Shown piece after piece: positions 42,927 through 51,742 of a stretch of DNA of 64,000 bases. The notes beneath the pieces were generated by a model. That model ran no database searches. It saw nothing but the letters and a program-made list of their open reading frames with translations, and was not told where the DNA came from. Where the stretch lies: NCBI GenBank assembly GCA_016795565.1, contig JAEUGW010000049.1, forward strand, positions 31,480-95,479, read 5' to 3'. Made by a program: the position numbers and the translations under genes. The stretch's first letter is position 1; each line of letters starts with the position of its first letter. This DNA comes from Opitutaceae bacterium. Its GTDB lineage: Bacteria; Verrucomicrobiota; Verrucomicrobiia; Opitutales; Opitutaceae.

Positions 42927-43111
42927 GAAAGTGGAACGGCTTAATTGAGGGACGCCCCGGCCTGAGTAAACCAAAATTTTTCACCGCCGCTACCCACTTG
43001 CCCAACGCGATTTAACGCAAACGCCATTTCACCCCCCACATTGCTGTTGCAGCCCGCCTTCGCCGGGGAAAATTAGCCTCCTGCCCCTTTAACAACAAAC
43101 AAGAAAGCAAC

Positions 43112-43465
43112 ATGAACAAGCCCGCCAAGAAAACCACCGCCGTGAAGCCCAAGCTCAAGACTCCCGTGAAGAAGTCCGGCGCTCCGGCCAAAAAGAAAAC
43201 CGGCGAGTCCGCCGCCACCTTCATCTCCGCCCAGATTGATGTCGGCTTCGGCAATCACCTCTACCTCCGCGGCGAGGGCCCGGGGCTGACCTGGGACCAT
43301 GGCATCGCCATGGATTGCACCGGCGCCGGCCTGTGGACCGCCAGCGTCAAGAACGCCAAGGTGCCCGTCACCTTCAAGCTGCTGGTGAACGATGTCTCTT
43401 GGAACACGGGCAATGACTACGTCGTCGCCCCCGGCCAGAGCATCACGGTCACGCCGTCGTTCTGA
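43112..43465 (+). CDS. Small CBM48/isoamylase-N-like domain protein with Lys-rich N-terminus
   Basis: A 117-residue protein. Residues 1-30 are a disordered Lys/Pro/Ala tail (KKTTAVKPKLKTPVKKSGAP) that could bind nucleic acid. The rest is a beta-sandwich resembling glycogen-binding/CBM48 domains: VGFGNHLYLRGEGPGLTWDH, then VPVTFKLLVNDVSWNTGNDY. It has no signal peptide. A purine-rich AAGAAAGC precedes the ATG. Stand-alone proteins of this type seem common in Opitutaceae, but I know of no experimental role. Confidence 0.75.
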   Translation: MNKPAKKTTAVKPKLKTPVKKSGAPAKKKTGESAATFISAQIDVGFGNHLYLRGEGPGLTWDHGIAMDCTGAGLWTASVKNAKVPVTFKLLVNDVSWNTGNDYVVAPGQSITVTPSF

Positions 43466-43522
43466 GGTAGGGCGCGTTATCCTTAACGCGCCGCGGCGGA
43501 TTACGGATAATCCGCCCTACCC
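43466..43522. repeat. Palindromic repeat (GTAGGGCG family)
   Basis: GGTAGGGCG and CGCCCTACC form the ends. Inside are two hairpins, GCGCGTTA/TAACGCGC and GGCGGATTA/TAATCCGCC. It lies between convergent genes and touches the stop of the acyltransferase gene, where it may serve as a two-way terminator. Confidence 0.75.
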
Positions 43523-44259
43523 TAATTCTGCCGGTCCGGGTTGATCGCCAGCAGGGCCGCGCGGACCTCGGCGGCCCCGAGTTTCGTGCCGTCGGCGTTC
43601 TTCGCCGGCAGCACGGTGCAGCGCAACCTGACCCGCGTGAACGGCCAGGGGACATAGAACCGGTCCCAGCTCCGCAGCCGTTTGCAGGGCCCCGCGAATT
43701 CCGCTCCCATCAGGACCAGCGGGGCGTTGTTGCGCCGGGTCACCACCAGCACGCCCGGTTCCACGGTGTAGAGCGGCCCGCGCGGGCCATCGGGCGTGAT
43801 CCCGATGTCGTTGCCGGCCTTCATCAGCTCAATCAGCGCGCGCCCCGCCTCGCGCCCGAAGTTGCTGCTCGATCCCCGCACGGGTATCAGCCCGATCATC
43901 CGGTAAAACGCCGCCAGCCACGCCCCGTCCTTGCTCGCGCTGACCAGACCGTAGAGCCGGCGGCGCTGGCGGTAGCGCCGGAATATTTCCGGGGAAAGAA
44001 ACAGGCGGTTGTGCCAAAGCACGAAGGCAATCGGCTCGTCACTCTTGCTCAGCCGCTCGACCGTCGCGGCATCCGCCTCGAAGCGCAGCGTCCGCGTCCA
44101 GGCGCGGAGCAGCGCCGCCAGCAGCCAGAGCAGCACCCATTTGGCGCCGCGCACCTCGTTGATGGAAGCTGGATCCGGGGTTTGCAGGCCACGGTTATGC
44201 GCGAGGGACGGGCCGGCCGCCAAGTCAATCCTGCACCCGCCCCGCCCTAACTTTGGCAT
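43522..44259 (-). CDS. Lysophospholipid acyltransferase-like protein (DUF374 LPLAT)
   Basis: About 245 residues. An N-terminal membrane helix (KWVLLWLLAALLRAW) precedes the acyltransferase core FVLWHNRLFLSPEIFR (HxxxF/L block), IPVRGSSSNFGREAGRALIE and GITPDGPRGPLYTVEPGVLV. These match the DUF374 family, whose members acylate lipid A-type or phospholipid substrates at the inner membrane. ATG 44259 is the first good start; GTG 44154, directly before the helix, is an alternative because residues before it look non-native. The C-terminus ends inside a palindromic repeat. Confidence 0.85.
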   Translation of the reverse strand: MPKLGRGGCRIDLAAGPSLAHNRGLQTPDPASINEVRGAKWVLLWLLAALLRAWTRTLRFEADAATVERLSKSDEPIAFVLWHNRLFLSPEIFRRYRQRRRLYGLVSASKDGAWLAAFYRMIGLIPVRGSSSNFGREAGRALIELMKAGNDIGITPDGPRGPLYTVEPGVLVVTRRNNAPLVLMGAEFAGPCKRLRSWDRFYVPWPFTRVRLRCTVLPAKNADGTKLGAAEVRAALLAINPDRQN

Positions 44260-44299
44260 GGCGTCGCATCCCGGATGCGCTTCTACCTCTCCCACACCC

Positions 44300-46633
44300 A
44301 TGCCTCAACCGACCGCCCCCCTGCCCGCCTCCGGCAGGCTCGCTTCCGCATCCCGCCGCCTCCTGCGCCAGAGCGGCCTCGTGCTCGCCGCGGGATGGAC
44401 GCTGCTTGGGGCGCAGCCTCCGGCCAACCAACCCGCCGCCCGGGCCGAGGGTTTCCTGGACCGGCGCACGGTGACCTTCACGGCGCCGACCGAGGCCTGC
44501 GAATCCTACTACGAGACCTTCCGCACCCGGACCTGGCGCATCGGCGTCACCACCCCCGCCGCTCTCGACGGGCTGCTGGCCGCCCTGCCCCTCACCGAGG
44601 CGCACCGTCTGGCGCTGCTAAACCCCACCTGGCGCTCCGCTCATCCGGAAGGAGGCTTTGAGATCCGGCCGACCGATGACTTCCTCCGCTCCCTGGCCCC
44701 CGGTGAACGTGCCGCGCTCTACGCCTTGCTGGCCCGGTGGGAAGCCAACAAGCCCGAGCGCTGGCCCCTGGTCTTCGCCGATGCGGCCGCCCTCCGCCGC
44801 CTGCAAAAATCCGGCCGCCCCCCGGAGGTGCTCCGGCAGGTCGAGGCCTGGGCCTATCCCTTCGCCGGCGGGCTGGCCTTCAGCGATTTTTCCCTGCTCG
44901 CGGCGACGTTTCCCGACCGCGCCATGCTGGTCGGCTTCCTCCAGGATGCCTCGGCCAGCGTCGGCCTGCTGCCGCGCCTGAAATTGCGCCACGCCCTCTC
45001 CGTCGGCTCCGCCCTCGCCTACTGGACGGTGGACAACAACAACTCCTTCGCCCAGCCCATGCTGGAGGCACTCCTGCAGGCGGAGACCGACGAAGGCATC
45101 GAGCTCACCACGATTTTTCCCGGTGCCATGCGCGTGCTCGCCCACGACATCACCCCCGACCAGGTGCGGCGCGACTTCTCACTGCGCAGCCTGGTGATTT
45201 CAGCCGGCCTGAGCGGCGGCCCGCAATTGTTCGATGAAATCGGGGATTTTGAGCCGTGGTTCCACCGGAACTTCACGCGCGTCTCCGCGCCGTTCCGTTT
45301 CGGCGATGTGCTGGTGCTGGAGCGCCCGGCCGGGCTCCCGGTCCGCTACGCCTGCGCCTACATCGCCGACGACCTGGCCTTCGCCAAGGATCCCGTCGGC
45401 CTCGGCTTGTGGGGCTTCCTGCCGCTGGACGAAATCCTGCGGCGCAACCCGCATTTCGCCGGCGGCACCTGGACGGCCTACCGGCGCCGTGATCTCGCCG
45501 CCGGAACCGCCGGGGCCGGCGCGCGCTTCCAGACGGGCGCCCCGGGCCCCTGGGGCGTGCTCCGCTCCGCCGCCCTCGAACTCGATCCACCCGAGCGCTG
45601 GCTGGACCTCGCCAACATCTTCCAGCCGCAACCCTGGGAATTCACCGGCGGCGACTGGAGCCGCGTCGAGGCCTTGCTGCGCCGCTGCCAGCTCACGCCC
45701 GCGCAACTCGACGCCCTACGCAACCCCGCCATCCGCAGCACCCGGCCGAACGGCCGCATCGTCCTCGCCGTTCCCGCCCGCCTCCGCCTGGAACTCTCCG
45801 CCGCCAGCCGCACCCTCCTCTACGATGAACTCGGCAGCCGCGGCAACAACCCCTCCCACTACATTCCGCTAGTGCTGCCCGACGACGCCGCGCTGGAGCG
45901 GGCCGGTTTGAACCCCGCCCTGCGCGAGGCGTTGCACCGCATCAGTTATGTCCGCCACGGCCGCCGCTGCCTTTCCGACACCGACCTGCTCGAGCCCTAC
46001 CTCACGGACCCGCGCGAGGCCCGGCGTCTGAAGAGCCTGCTGCTCGGTGCCCCCGCCCTCCAGGCCGAACTCTCCCGGGAGAGCCTGGCCTACCGCCGTG
46101 AGGTCATCGCCTACTGGAAAAAATCCGACGGCCGGACACCCGCCGCGCTGCTGGGTTGGTTCGAGCATTCGCCCGACCTCGAGGCCATCGACCTGATTAA
46201 TTTTCTTCCCGAGCTCCCCCAGCAGGTGCTGAACACCTTTCCCGAGACCGTCGCCCGCGAGCGGACCAACTGCTACTGGACCAGTTTCAACTTCTTCGCC
46301 CGCCAGCCGGACAATCGCTTCCTGTCGAGCGCCCTGGCCGGGCCCAACGGACAGCAACTCATCCTCGAGGAATTGCGCCGCGCCTACCATCCCGTTGATC
46401 CTCCCTATCAGTTCGGCGACATCGTCTGCTACATGGACACGAGGCCCGACGGCTACGGAATCATCCACATGATGAACTACATCGCCGACGACGTGGTCCT
46501 GACGAAGAACGGGCTCTCGGCCCTGGCCCCGACCGTCTTCATGCGGTTGTCCGACGTCGGCTGGCGCTATCCGACCACCTTCCAGCTGGGCATGGGCGTG
46601 TTCCGCCGCAACCCGGCCCCGGCGGCTCCATGA
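44300..46633 (+). CDS. Exported protein with two NlpC/P60-like repeats, the first catalytically degenerate
   Basis: A 777-residue secreted protein with a signal peptide to about residue 44. Two halves of about 350 residues are similar. The ends correspond as FRFGDVLVLERP...YIADDLAFAKDP (near 335-365) and YQFGDIVCYMDTRP...YIADDVVLTKNG (near 700-735). The second half has RTNCYWTSFNF and GIIHMMNYIADD, a Cys and a His placed as in NlpC/P60 hydrolases. In the first half these positions read ALAYWTV and VRYACAYIADD, so both catalytic residues are gone. It overlaps the next gene by 4 bp. A wall-acting or scaffold role is inferred. Confidence 0.7.
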   Translation: MPQPTAPLPASGRLASASRRLLRQSGLVLAAGWTLLGAQPPANQPAARAEGFLDRRTVTFTAPTEACESYYETFRTRTWRIGVTTPAALDGLLAALPLTEAHRLALLNPTWRSAHPEGGFEIRPTDDFLRSLAPGERAALYALLARWEANKPERWPLVFADAAALRRLQKSGRPPEVLRQVEAWAYPFAGGLAFSDFSLLAATFPDRAMLVGFLQDASASVGLLPRLKLRHALSVGSALAYWTVDNNNSFAQPMLEALLQAETDEGIELTTIFPGAMRVLAHDITPDQVRRDFSLRSLVISAGLSGGPQLFDEIGDFEPWFHRNFTRVSAPFRFGDVLVLERPAGLPVRYACAYIADDLAFAKDPVGLGLWGFLPLDEILRRNPHFAGGTWTAYRRRDLAAGTAGAGARFQTGAPGPWGVLRSAALELDPPERWLDLANIFQPQPWEFTGGDWSRVEALLRRCQLTPAQLDALRNPAIRSTRPNGRIVLAVPARLRLELSAASRTLLYDELGSRGNNPSHYIPLVLPDDAALERAGLNPALREALHRISYVRHGRRCLSDTDLLEPYLTDPREARRLKSLLLGAPALQAELSRESLAYRREVIAYWKKSDGRTPAALLGWFEHSPDLEAIDLINFLPELPQQVLNTFPETVARERTNCYWTSFNFFARQPDNRFLSSALAGPNGQQLILEELRRAYHPVDPPYQFGDIVCYMDTRPDGYGIIHMMNYIADDVVLTKNGLSALAPTVFMRLSDVGWRYPTTFQLGMGVFRRNPAPAAP

Positions 46634-47163
46634 GCCGGCAACTGCCGCCCTGCCCGCACCTGCCGCCGGCCCCGCCGCGCATGGACGCCAGCGTGCTCAC
46701 GGCCCACGGGAACGAGCGCGATGCGGAGTTTTACCTGACCGCCCTCACCTACGCCCAATACCTCTGGCAACGCGGCCTCGCCGCCCGCGCCATCCTGAAG
46801 CTCGACCGGGCGCTGCTCTCCGACGTGCGCGGCCACGAGGCGGAGTTGCGCCAATGGCCCCTGCCGTATGAGGCCATGGCGTGGCTTTTGCGCCATGCGC
46901 CGCCGGATGTCTTCATCGGCAACCCGCGCGTGCATTTCCAGCATCTCGCCGACCGGATGAACGAGCCCCGCCGCGAACAGCGCCGCTGGCGCACCTGGGC
47001 CTGCTGGGCGCTCTGCCGCGCCGTGCGCCCGGAGTTCCCCGCCGACCCCAAGCACGCCGTCGCCGAGCCCAGCCTCGCCTTGATCGCCGAAAAACTCACC
47101 GCCCACGGCATGCCCGGTGAAGCCGATCTGTGGAAAGACGCGCAGCAGCGAGCCGCGCGATGA
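46630..47163 (+). CDS. Hypothetical protein coupled to the NlpC/P60-like gene
   Basis: A 177-residue helical, Arg/Ala-rich cytoplasmic-looking protein with no recognised domain. A repeat-like helical segment, EFYLTALTYAQYLWQRGLAA, precedes ARAILKLDRALL near residue 52. The start overlaps the upstream stop (ATGA), so the two are probably co-translated, although one product is exported and this one has no signal peptide. No function is known. Confidence 0.72.
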   Translation: MSRQLPPCPHLPPAPPRMDASVLTAHGNERDAEFYLTALTYAQYLWQRGLAARAILKLDRALLSDVRGHEAELRQWPLPYEAMAWLLRHAPPDVFIGNPRVHFQHLADRMNEPRREQRRWRTWACWALCRAVRPEFPADPKHAVAEPSLALIAEKLTAHGMPGEADLWKDAQQRAAR

Positions 47164-47483
47164 CCTGCCAAGGTGGCCTTCGCGGCGACCGCGCCGCCAC
47201 GGTGCAACGAAGCGTTTATACCATTCAGCTTGGTTTGGCTCTTTTGTAGGGGCGGACCTTGTGTCCGCCCGCGCGGGCGGACGCAAGGTCCGCCCCTACA
47301 GTGCCAATTGACGACGTAACCCGTTTTAGCCCTTTGTCATCGCGAGGCTCGCATAGCGGGCCGTGGCGATCCAGCCCCACGACTGGCTCGGGGCCTTGAA
47401 CTTGTCGAAACGGCTGGATTGCTTCGTCTCCCGCCGCTGCGGGATCCTCGCAGTGACCGTTCATAAGCTATGGGATGTTGGTA
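47164..47483. repeat. Intergenic repeat cluster
   Basis: No gene is seen in this gap. It holds a GTAGGGGCG-family palindrome (47245-47301, GGGGCGGACCTTGTGTCCGC facing its complement) and a TCATCGCGAGG-type element (47335-47457, related to 49997-50069). Confidence 0.7.
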
Positions 47484-47948
47484 TCACCCTCCCAACCCCA
47501 CCTGCCGGAGCGCCTCGTAGGTCGCGATGCCCGCCGCCGTCGAGAGATTGAGCGAACGCAGCGCCCCATTCGCATGCGGGATCTTGATGCGCTGCGCTGC
47601 GCCGAGCTCCGCATGCAGCCACTCGGGCGCGCCGGCTTCCTCGTTGCCGAAGATCAGTCCGTCGCCGTCCGCGTAGGCCACATCCCAGAAGGTCCGCGTC
47701 GCGTGCGTCGTGAACAGCCACAGCCGGCGCGGCGCGGCGGCGCTGGCCTTGAACGCGGCCCAGTCCGCGTGGTGGTGCACATCCAGCGAGTGCCAGTAGT
47801 CCATGCCCGCCCGCTTGAGGTTCTTGTCGGTCACCTCGAAACCCAGCGGATGGATCAGATGCAGCCGCGAGCGCGTGACGGCACACATGCGGCCGATATT
47901 GCCGGTGTTCTGCGGGATTTGCGGCTGAAACAGCACCACGTGAAGCAT
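47484..47948 (-). CDS. trmL: tRNA (cytidine(34)-2'-O)-methyltransferase TrmL
   Basis: A 154-residue SPOUT methyltransferase modifying the wobble base of tRNA-Leu. Features are MLHVVLFQPQIPQNTGNIGR at the start, FTTHATRTFWDVAYADGDGL, the SAM-knot motif IFGNEEAGAPEWL and the C-terminal RIKIPHANGALRSLNLSTAA. Start 47948 was preferred to a Met five codons upstream because it matches the family N-terminus. Confidence 0.92.
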   Translation of the reverse strand: MLHVVLFQPQIPQNTGNIGRMCAVTRSRLHLIHPLGFEVTDKNLKRAGMDYWHSLDVHHHADWAAFKASAAAPRRLWLFTTHATRTFWDVAYADGDGLIFGNEEAGAPEWLHAELGAAQRIKIPHANGALRSLNLSTAAGIATYEALRQVGLGG

Positions 47949-48030
47949 TTGCGATGGTTGCACGCCTTTATCCGCTTTACGGCAAGCCGTTTTCTTCTAG
48001 AAAACCCTCCGCCTCGCCTGCCCCCGCCCC

Positions 48031-48465
48031 ATGACCGCCCCAAATCCCGAAGAAAAAATCGTTGTGCTGGTGGACGACGAATTCTCCTACATTGATTTGC
48101 TCCAGCAGCTGCTCGGCGAGCACCTCGACCGCCCGGTGCATGGCTTCACCAAGCCGGCCGATGCGCTCCGCGCCCTCCCCAAGCTGAACGTCGGTCTCAT
48201 CATCACGGATTACCAGATGCCCGACATCAACGGGCTCCAGTTCATCGCCGAGGTCCAGAAGATCAACCCGGCCATCCCGGTGCTGATGATCACGGCCTAC
48301 AACATGTCCTTCACCGACCGCGAGCTGGCGGCCGTTCCGTCCCTCAAGGCCATCGTCCGGAAACCCTTCAAGTGGACTGATCTCGCCGCCGAGCTCGTCA
48401 AATACTGGCCGGACGCAAATCCCCCCAGGGTCATCCGCTCGGGCTCGCCGTTCAAGGAGGTGTGA
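48031..48465 (+). CDS. Single-domain response regulator
   Basis: A 144-residue CheY-like receiver. DD is at residues 15-16 (IVVLVDDEFSYID), the acceptor Asp in LIITDYQMPDINGLQF near residue 60, a Thr in VLMITAYNMS near 89 and Lys in AIVRKPFKWTDL near 111. There is a short C-terminal tail and no output domain. No kinase is adjacent, so the partner is unknown. Confidence 0.88.
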   Translation: MTAPNPEEKIVVLVDDEFSYIDLLQQLLGEHLDRPVHGFTKPADALRALPKLNVGLIITDYQMPDINGLQFIAEVQKINPAIPVLMITAYNMSFTDRELAAVPSLKAIVRKPFKWTDLAAELVKYWPDANPPRVIRSGSPFKEV

Positions 48466-48482
48466 GCCGTTGCATTTTTCAG

Positions 48483-48559
48483 GGCGGGATCGCTGATCCC
48501 GCCTGAGGTGGTCGCCGATTTCCACATCGGCGACAGGCGTCGGTGGGGAAACCGACGCC
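48483..48559. repeat. Three consecutive hairpins (GGCGGGATC element)
   Basis: GGCGGGATC/GATCCCGCC, GTCGCCGAT/ATCGGCGAC and GGCGTCGG/CCGACGCC follow one another directly. The thrB end lies just beyond. A similar triple arrangement is at 54419-54499. Confidence 0.75.
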
Positions 48560-48579
48560 CACCTTTTCGAACAGCGGGG

Positions 48580-49503
48580 TCAGCGCCCCCGCCCTACCAC
48601 GCGCAGGCCGTTGTTGTCGGCGAAAAGCAGGTGCGGTGTCGCCGGCAGCTTGTGCGCCGCAAACGCCGCCACCATCGCCCGGGCGACCTTCGCCGCCTTG
48701 GCCGGACGCGCCACGCAGAGCACGCTCGAGCCGCTGCCGCTCAGCCAGCCCGTCAACGCGCCTGCGGCCACCCCGGCCTCGATGGCGTTCTTCGCGCCGG
48801 GGATCAGCGGCAGCCGGTAGGGTTCGTGCAGGAAATCGCGCACGGCATCGCGGAGCCGGTCGTATTCGCCGGAGAGAATCGCGGCCACCACGTAGGTGGC
48901 GCTGTTCACGCTCTTGATCGCGTCGAAATACGGCAGCTCCTTCGGCAGGATGCCGCGGGCCTTCTTCGTCTCGAGTTCCTGGTCGGGTGACACGACGACA
49001 AAGCACAGGTCCTTGCCAATCGGCTTGCGCAGCACGCCCAGCAACTCGCCGGTGTGCGGATCGCAGCGCGCCACGCAGAAGCCGCCGATGACGGCCGGCG
49101 TCGCGTTGTCCGGGTGCCCCTCGAGCTGGGTCACCAGGCTGCAGAGGTCGTCCTTGGTCAGCTGCGCGCCGGACATCTCGTTGAGCGCCGCGACCACGCC
49201 GGCGCGCAGCGTCACGCTCGAGCCCAGCCCGCGCGACATCGGCACCCCGCCGGTGATGCTGAGCTCGTAGCCGAACTCCTCCATCCCGGTGCGCACGAAG
49301 AACAGCGCCGCCGCCTCGTCCGCCATGCCGAGGCCGGCCGTGTCGCGGTCGGTCAGCGGCCGCGCGCCGCTCCAGTCGCCGCGCGCCAGCGTGATGTCGT
49401 TATGGATCGACAACGCGAGGCCGAGCGAATCGAAGCCGGAGCCGCAGTTGGAAGTGCTGCCGGGCACGCGAACGGTGACGCGTCGGGGAAGTTTCTTGCT
49501 CAT
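48580..49503 (-). CDS. thrB: Homoserine kinase ThrB (GHMP family)
   Basis: A 307-residue GHMP kinase forming O-phosphohomoserine for threonine synthesis. The N-terminal motif is VRVPGSTSNCGSGFDSLGLA, the ATP-binding loop is GVPMSRGLGSSVTLRAGVVA near residue 85, and the third motif is LTGWLSGSGSSVLCVA near 250. The last residues (VVGRGR) are encoded by repeat-like sequence at the 3' end. It overlaps smpB by 4 bp. Confidence 0.92.
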   Translation of the reverse strand: MSKKLPRRVTVRVPGSTSNCGSGFDSLGLALSIHNDITLARGDWSGARPLTDRDTAGLGMADEAAALFFVRTGMEEFGYELSITGGVPMSRGLGSSVTLRAGVVAALNEMSGAQLTKDDLCSLVTQLEGHPDNATPAVIGGFCVARCDPHTGELLGVLRKPIGKDLCFVVVSPDQELETKKARGILPKELPYFDAIKSVNSATYVVAAILSGEYDRLRDAVRDFLHEPYRLPLIPGAKNAIEAGVAAGALTGWLSGSGSSVLCVARPAKAAKVARAMVAAFAAHKLPATPHLLFADNNGLRVVGRGR

Positions 49504-49973
49504 GGACGGTGTTTGAGGGCCTTGCGGGCCTCGAGGTTCTGCTCACGCTTTTTCACGTCGGCGCGCTTGTCGAACTGCTTTTTGCCGGTGGCCGTGGCGA
49601 TCTCGACCTTCACGAGGGCCTCCTTGAAATACATGCGCAGCGCCACGATGGACTTGCCGCCGGTCTCGACGGCCTGGGTCAGCTTGCGGATTTCGTTTGC
49701 GTGGAGCAGCAGCGCGCGGACACGCCGCGGGGCATGCTGCGAGAGCCCGCCGTGCGAGTATTCCTGGATGTAGGCGCCGTAGAGCCACACCCCGCCCTTC
49801 TCAATCCGGGCGAAGGCGTCGGTGATCTGCGCCTTGCCGGCACGAATGGACTTCACCTCGGTGCCGGCCAGCTTGATCCCCGCCTCGAACTTGTCGTGGA
49901 TGAAATAGTCCCGCAGCGCCTTCGAATTGCGCATCTCGGTGTAGCGGGTGGGATCTTTCGGCTTGGCGGCCAT
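49500..49973 (-). CDS. smpB: SsrA-binding protein SmpB
   Basis: A 157-residue partner of tmRNA in ribosome rescue. Family features are RNSKALRDYFIHDKFEAGIK, LAGTEVKSIRAGKAQITDAF, the SHGGLSQHAPRRVRALLLHA segment and the basic tail GKKQFDKRADVKKREQN. ATG 49973 is the family start; the frame is open upstream through a dispersed repeat. It precedes and overlaps thrB. Confidence 0.95.
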   Translation of the reverse strand: MAAKPKDPTRYTEMRNSKALRDYFIHDKFEAGIKLAGTEVKSIRAGKAQITDAFARIEKGGVWLYGAYIQEYSHGGLSQHAPRRVRALLLHANEIRKLTQAVETGGKSIVALRMYFKEALVKVEIATATGKKQFDKRADVKKREQNLEARKALKHRP

Positions 49974-49996
49974 GAAACGATAAAATGCCTCTAGGC

Positions 49997-50069
49997 TGTC
50001 ATTGCGAGGAGCGAAGCGACGAAGCAATCCAGCTGGATCGCCACGGCCGCCAGCGGCCTCGCGATGACA
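49997..50069. repeat. Dispersed palindromic repeat (TGTCATTGCGAGG family)
   Basis: TGTCATTGCGAGGAGCGAAG at one end faces GGCCTCGCGATGACA at the other. A related copy is at 47335-47457. It lies just upstream of smpB. Confidence 0.7.
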
Positions 50070-50110
50070 AACCAAGGACAAATGAAAGTTGGAGAGTGCT
50101 CATTCGTCCG

Positions 50111-50142
50111 CAAACAAAAGAAGCGAGGCCGGGGCCTCGCTT
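50111..50142 (-). terminator. Rho-independent terminator after rpoZ
   Basis: AAGCGAGGCC and GGCCTCGCTT (50121-50142) form a 10-bp stem, with TTCTTTTGTTTG following on the minus strand. Confidence 0.82.
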
Positions 50143-50166
50143 CACGGGAACGGGGAGCTGGCCGGC

Positions 50167-50367
50167 TCAGGCCGTGTGCAGCTCGTAGCTGATCTTGCCC
50201 TCGATGACCTCGCGCAGGGCGATGTCCTCGGGGCTCAGCTTCTCCAGCGACTCGACGAGCGGACGGCTGCCGCGACGCAGCTGCTTCACGCGGCGGGAAA
50301 CCACGTTGATCAGGACGTTCGGGTCCTGGATGATCTTCTGGGCGTCGCGGATGTATTCGTCTCTCAT
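50167..50367 (-). CDS. rpoZ: RNA polymerase omega subunit
   Basis: A 66-residue protein. MRDEYIRDAQKIIQDPNVLI, NVVSRRVKQLRRGSRPLVES and SPEDIALREVIEGKISYEL match the compact omega fold, including the NVVSRRVKQL helix. The start at 50367 is the family Met; a longer frame upstream is unrelated sequence. It is a single gene with its own terminator. Confidence 0.9.
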   Translation of the reverse strand: MRDEYIRDAQKIIQDPNVLINVVSRRVKQLRRGSRPLVESLEKLSPEDIALREVIEGKISYELHTA

Positions 50368-50710
50368 GGGCGGGAAAAAGGAAGGGACATGCGTATGTCT
50401 ACCCCGCAAGTCGTCAAGGGCATTAAATTTCTTCGTGCTTGGCGGCCCGATGCCGGCTTGGCTTGCGGCGCGTTGCCCGTGTCCCAATTTTTTTCAAGAC
50501 AAGCACTTAGGAAAACAAACAGGAATAAAACATCAGCCGCAAATCGGGCAGACTCAAGCCGACCAAGCTCGCAGAAAACCCGTAACCAAGACCTTGCCTG
50601 CCGTGTAGTCATGGCATGGCTATCCGGCCACCCCGTCCAGCCAGCCGAACGAACCGCTTGTCCTCTCCCGCTGGTCAGCGCGCCGCCTTTTATCCATCCG
50701 TTATCCGTTC
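50368..50710. other. 343-bp intergenic region between divergent genes
   Basis: It lies between rpoZ (minus) and an exported-protein gene (plus). The middle is AT-rich and should contain both promoters. No gene, repeat family or strong hairpin is apparent. Confidence 0.4.
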
Positions 50711-51670
50711 ATGAACTCCCCCCGCTTCGCCCTGCTCGCCGCCGTCATGGTCGGCGCCTACTGCCCCGCTGCCGACCCGGCCCCCCGATCCATGCCGCGC
50801 CAGCCGGCGCCCGTGTCCGTCTCCTCGGCCAATTACGCCTCGACCCCTCTGGATGAGTTGCGGCGCCTCGAAGCCGCCCAGATGCAGGCCAATCCCGCCA
50901 CGCCACCGCTTCAGCCTCTGGCGAAGCCGCAGCGCTACGTCTTCATGCCGGGCGACCTTTACGAAACCGATCTCACCTATGAACAGCTGTGCGCCCGCTT
51001 GGATGAGGTGCTGGCCCGGAAGGGCTATGTCAACGCGACCGACCCGCAGGGCCGCGTGATCGATCCCGACAATGTCGACCTCATCTTGCGCGTGCACGGC
51101 GGCGAGCGCCCCTGGCTCAACCCCACCGTGCGCACCGACCAGCTCAGCTGGCGCGACGGCCTCGTGCCCAGGACGCGCGGGCGGAGCCTGACCACCCTCG
51201 GGGGTGATGTCGTCTGGAACAGCCGCACCGGCGGCAACGATGCCGCCCTGGGTGCCGCCGCCGCCAACGAGAATGCCCCGGGCTTCCGCTTCGGCAGCAC
51301 CCCCGCCACTCCCGCCGGCGGCGCCCCCGAATATGCCGGCGGCGCGCTTCTCCAGAGTCAGACAATGGCACCCTCGGGCCTGTATGACGCCACACGCGAG
51401 TATTACATGATCGTGGTCGACGCCTTCAAGCACGCCGACCTGATGACGCAGGGCAAGGACGCCAAGCGGCAGTGGACGACCTTCGTGGCTGCGCCCCGCC
51501 AGCGGGGCCAGAAATTCTCCGATGTCCTCGAGACCATGCTGCGCGTCGCCACGCCCTACTTCGGCGAAAACACCGCCGGGCTGCAGATGTATAACGACGC
51601 GCGCGCCAGCGTCCGCATCCGCGACCTGGAAGTGCTCGAATCGGATGTCAAAACTGGCGACAGAAAATAA
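50711..51670 (+). CDS. Exported hypothetical protein
   Basis: A 319-residue protein with a signal peptide of about 20 residues (LLAAVMVGAYCPAA). A Pro/Ala-rich linker is followed by YVFMPGDLYETDLTYEQLCA near residue 78 and, near the C-terminus, REYYMIVVDAFKHADLMTQG. The middle (about 170-215) is Gly/Ala/Asn-rich and probably disordered. No catalytic motif is recognised. It looks like a lineage-specific envelope protein. Confidence 0.72.
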   Translation: MNSPRFALLAAVMVGAYCPAADPAPRSMPRQPAPVSVSSANYASTPLDELRRLEAAQMQANPATPPLQPLAKPQRYVFMPGDLYETDLTYEQLCARLDEVLARKGYVNATDPQGRVIDPDNVDLILRVHGGERPWLNPTVRTDQLSWRDGLVPRTRGRSLTTLGGDVVWNSRTGGNDAALGAAAANENAPGFRFGSTPATPAGGAPEYAGGALLQSQTMAPSGLYDATREYYMIVVDAFKHADLMTQGKDAKRQWTTFVAAPRQRGQKFSDVLETMLRVATPYFGENTAGLQMYNDARASVRIRDLEVLESDVKTGDRK

Positions 51671-51742
51671 CCACCGGCACCCAGCGGAGCGCCGCGGAGT
51701 GTCGGCTTTGACAAGCGGGCCCCTTCCGCCAACACTCCCGGA

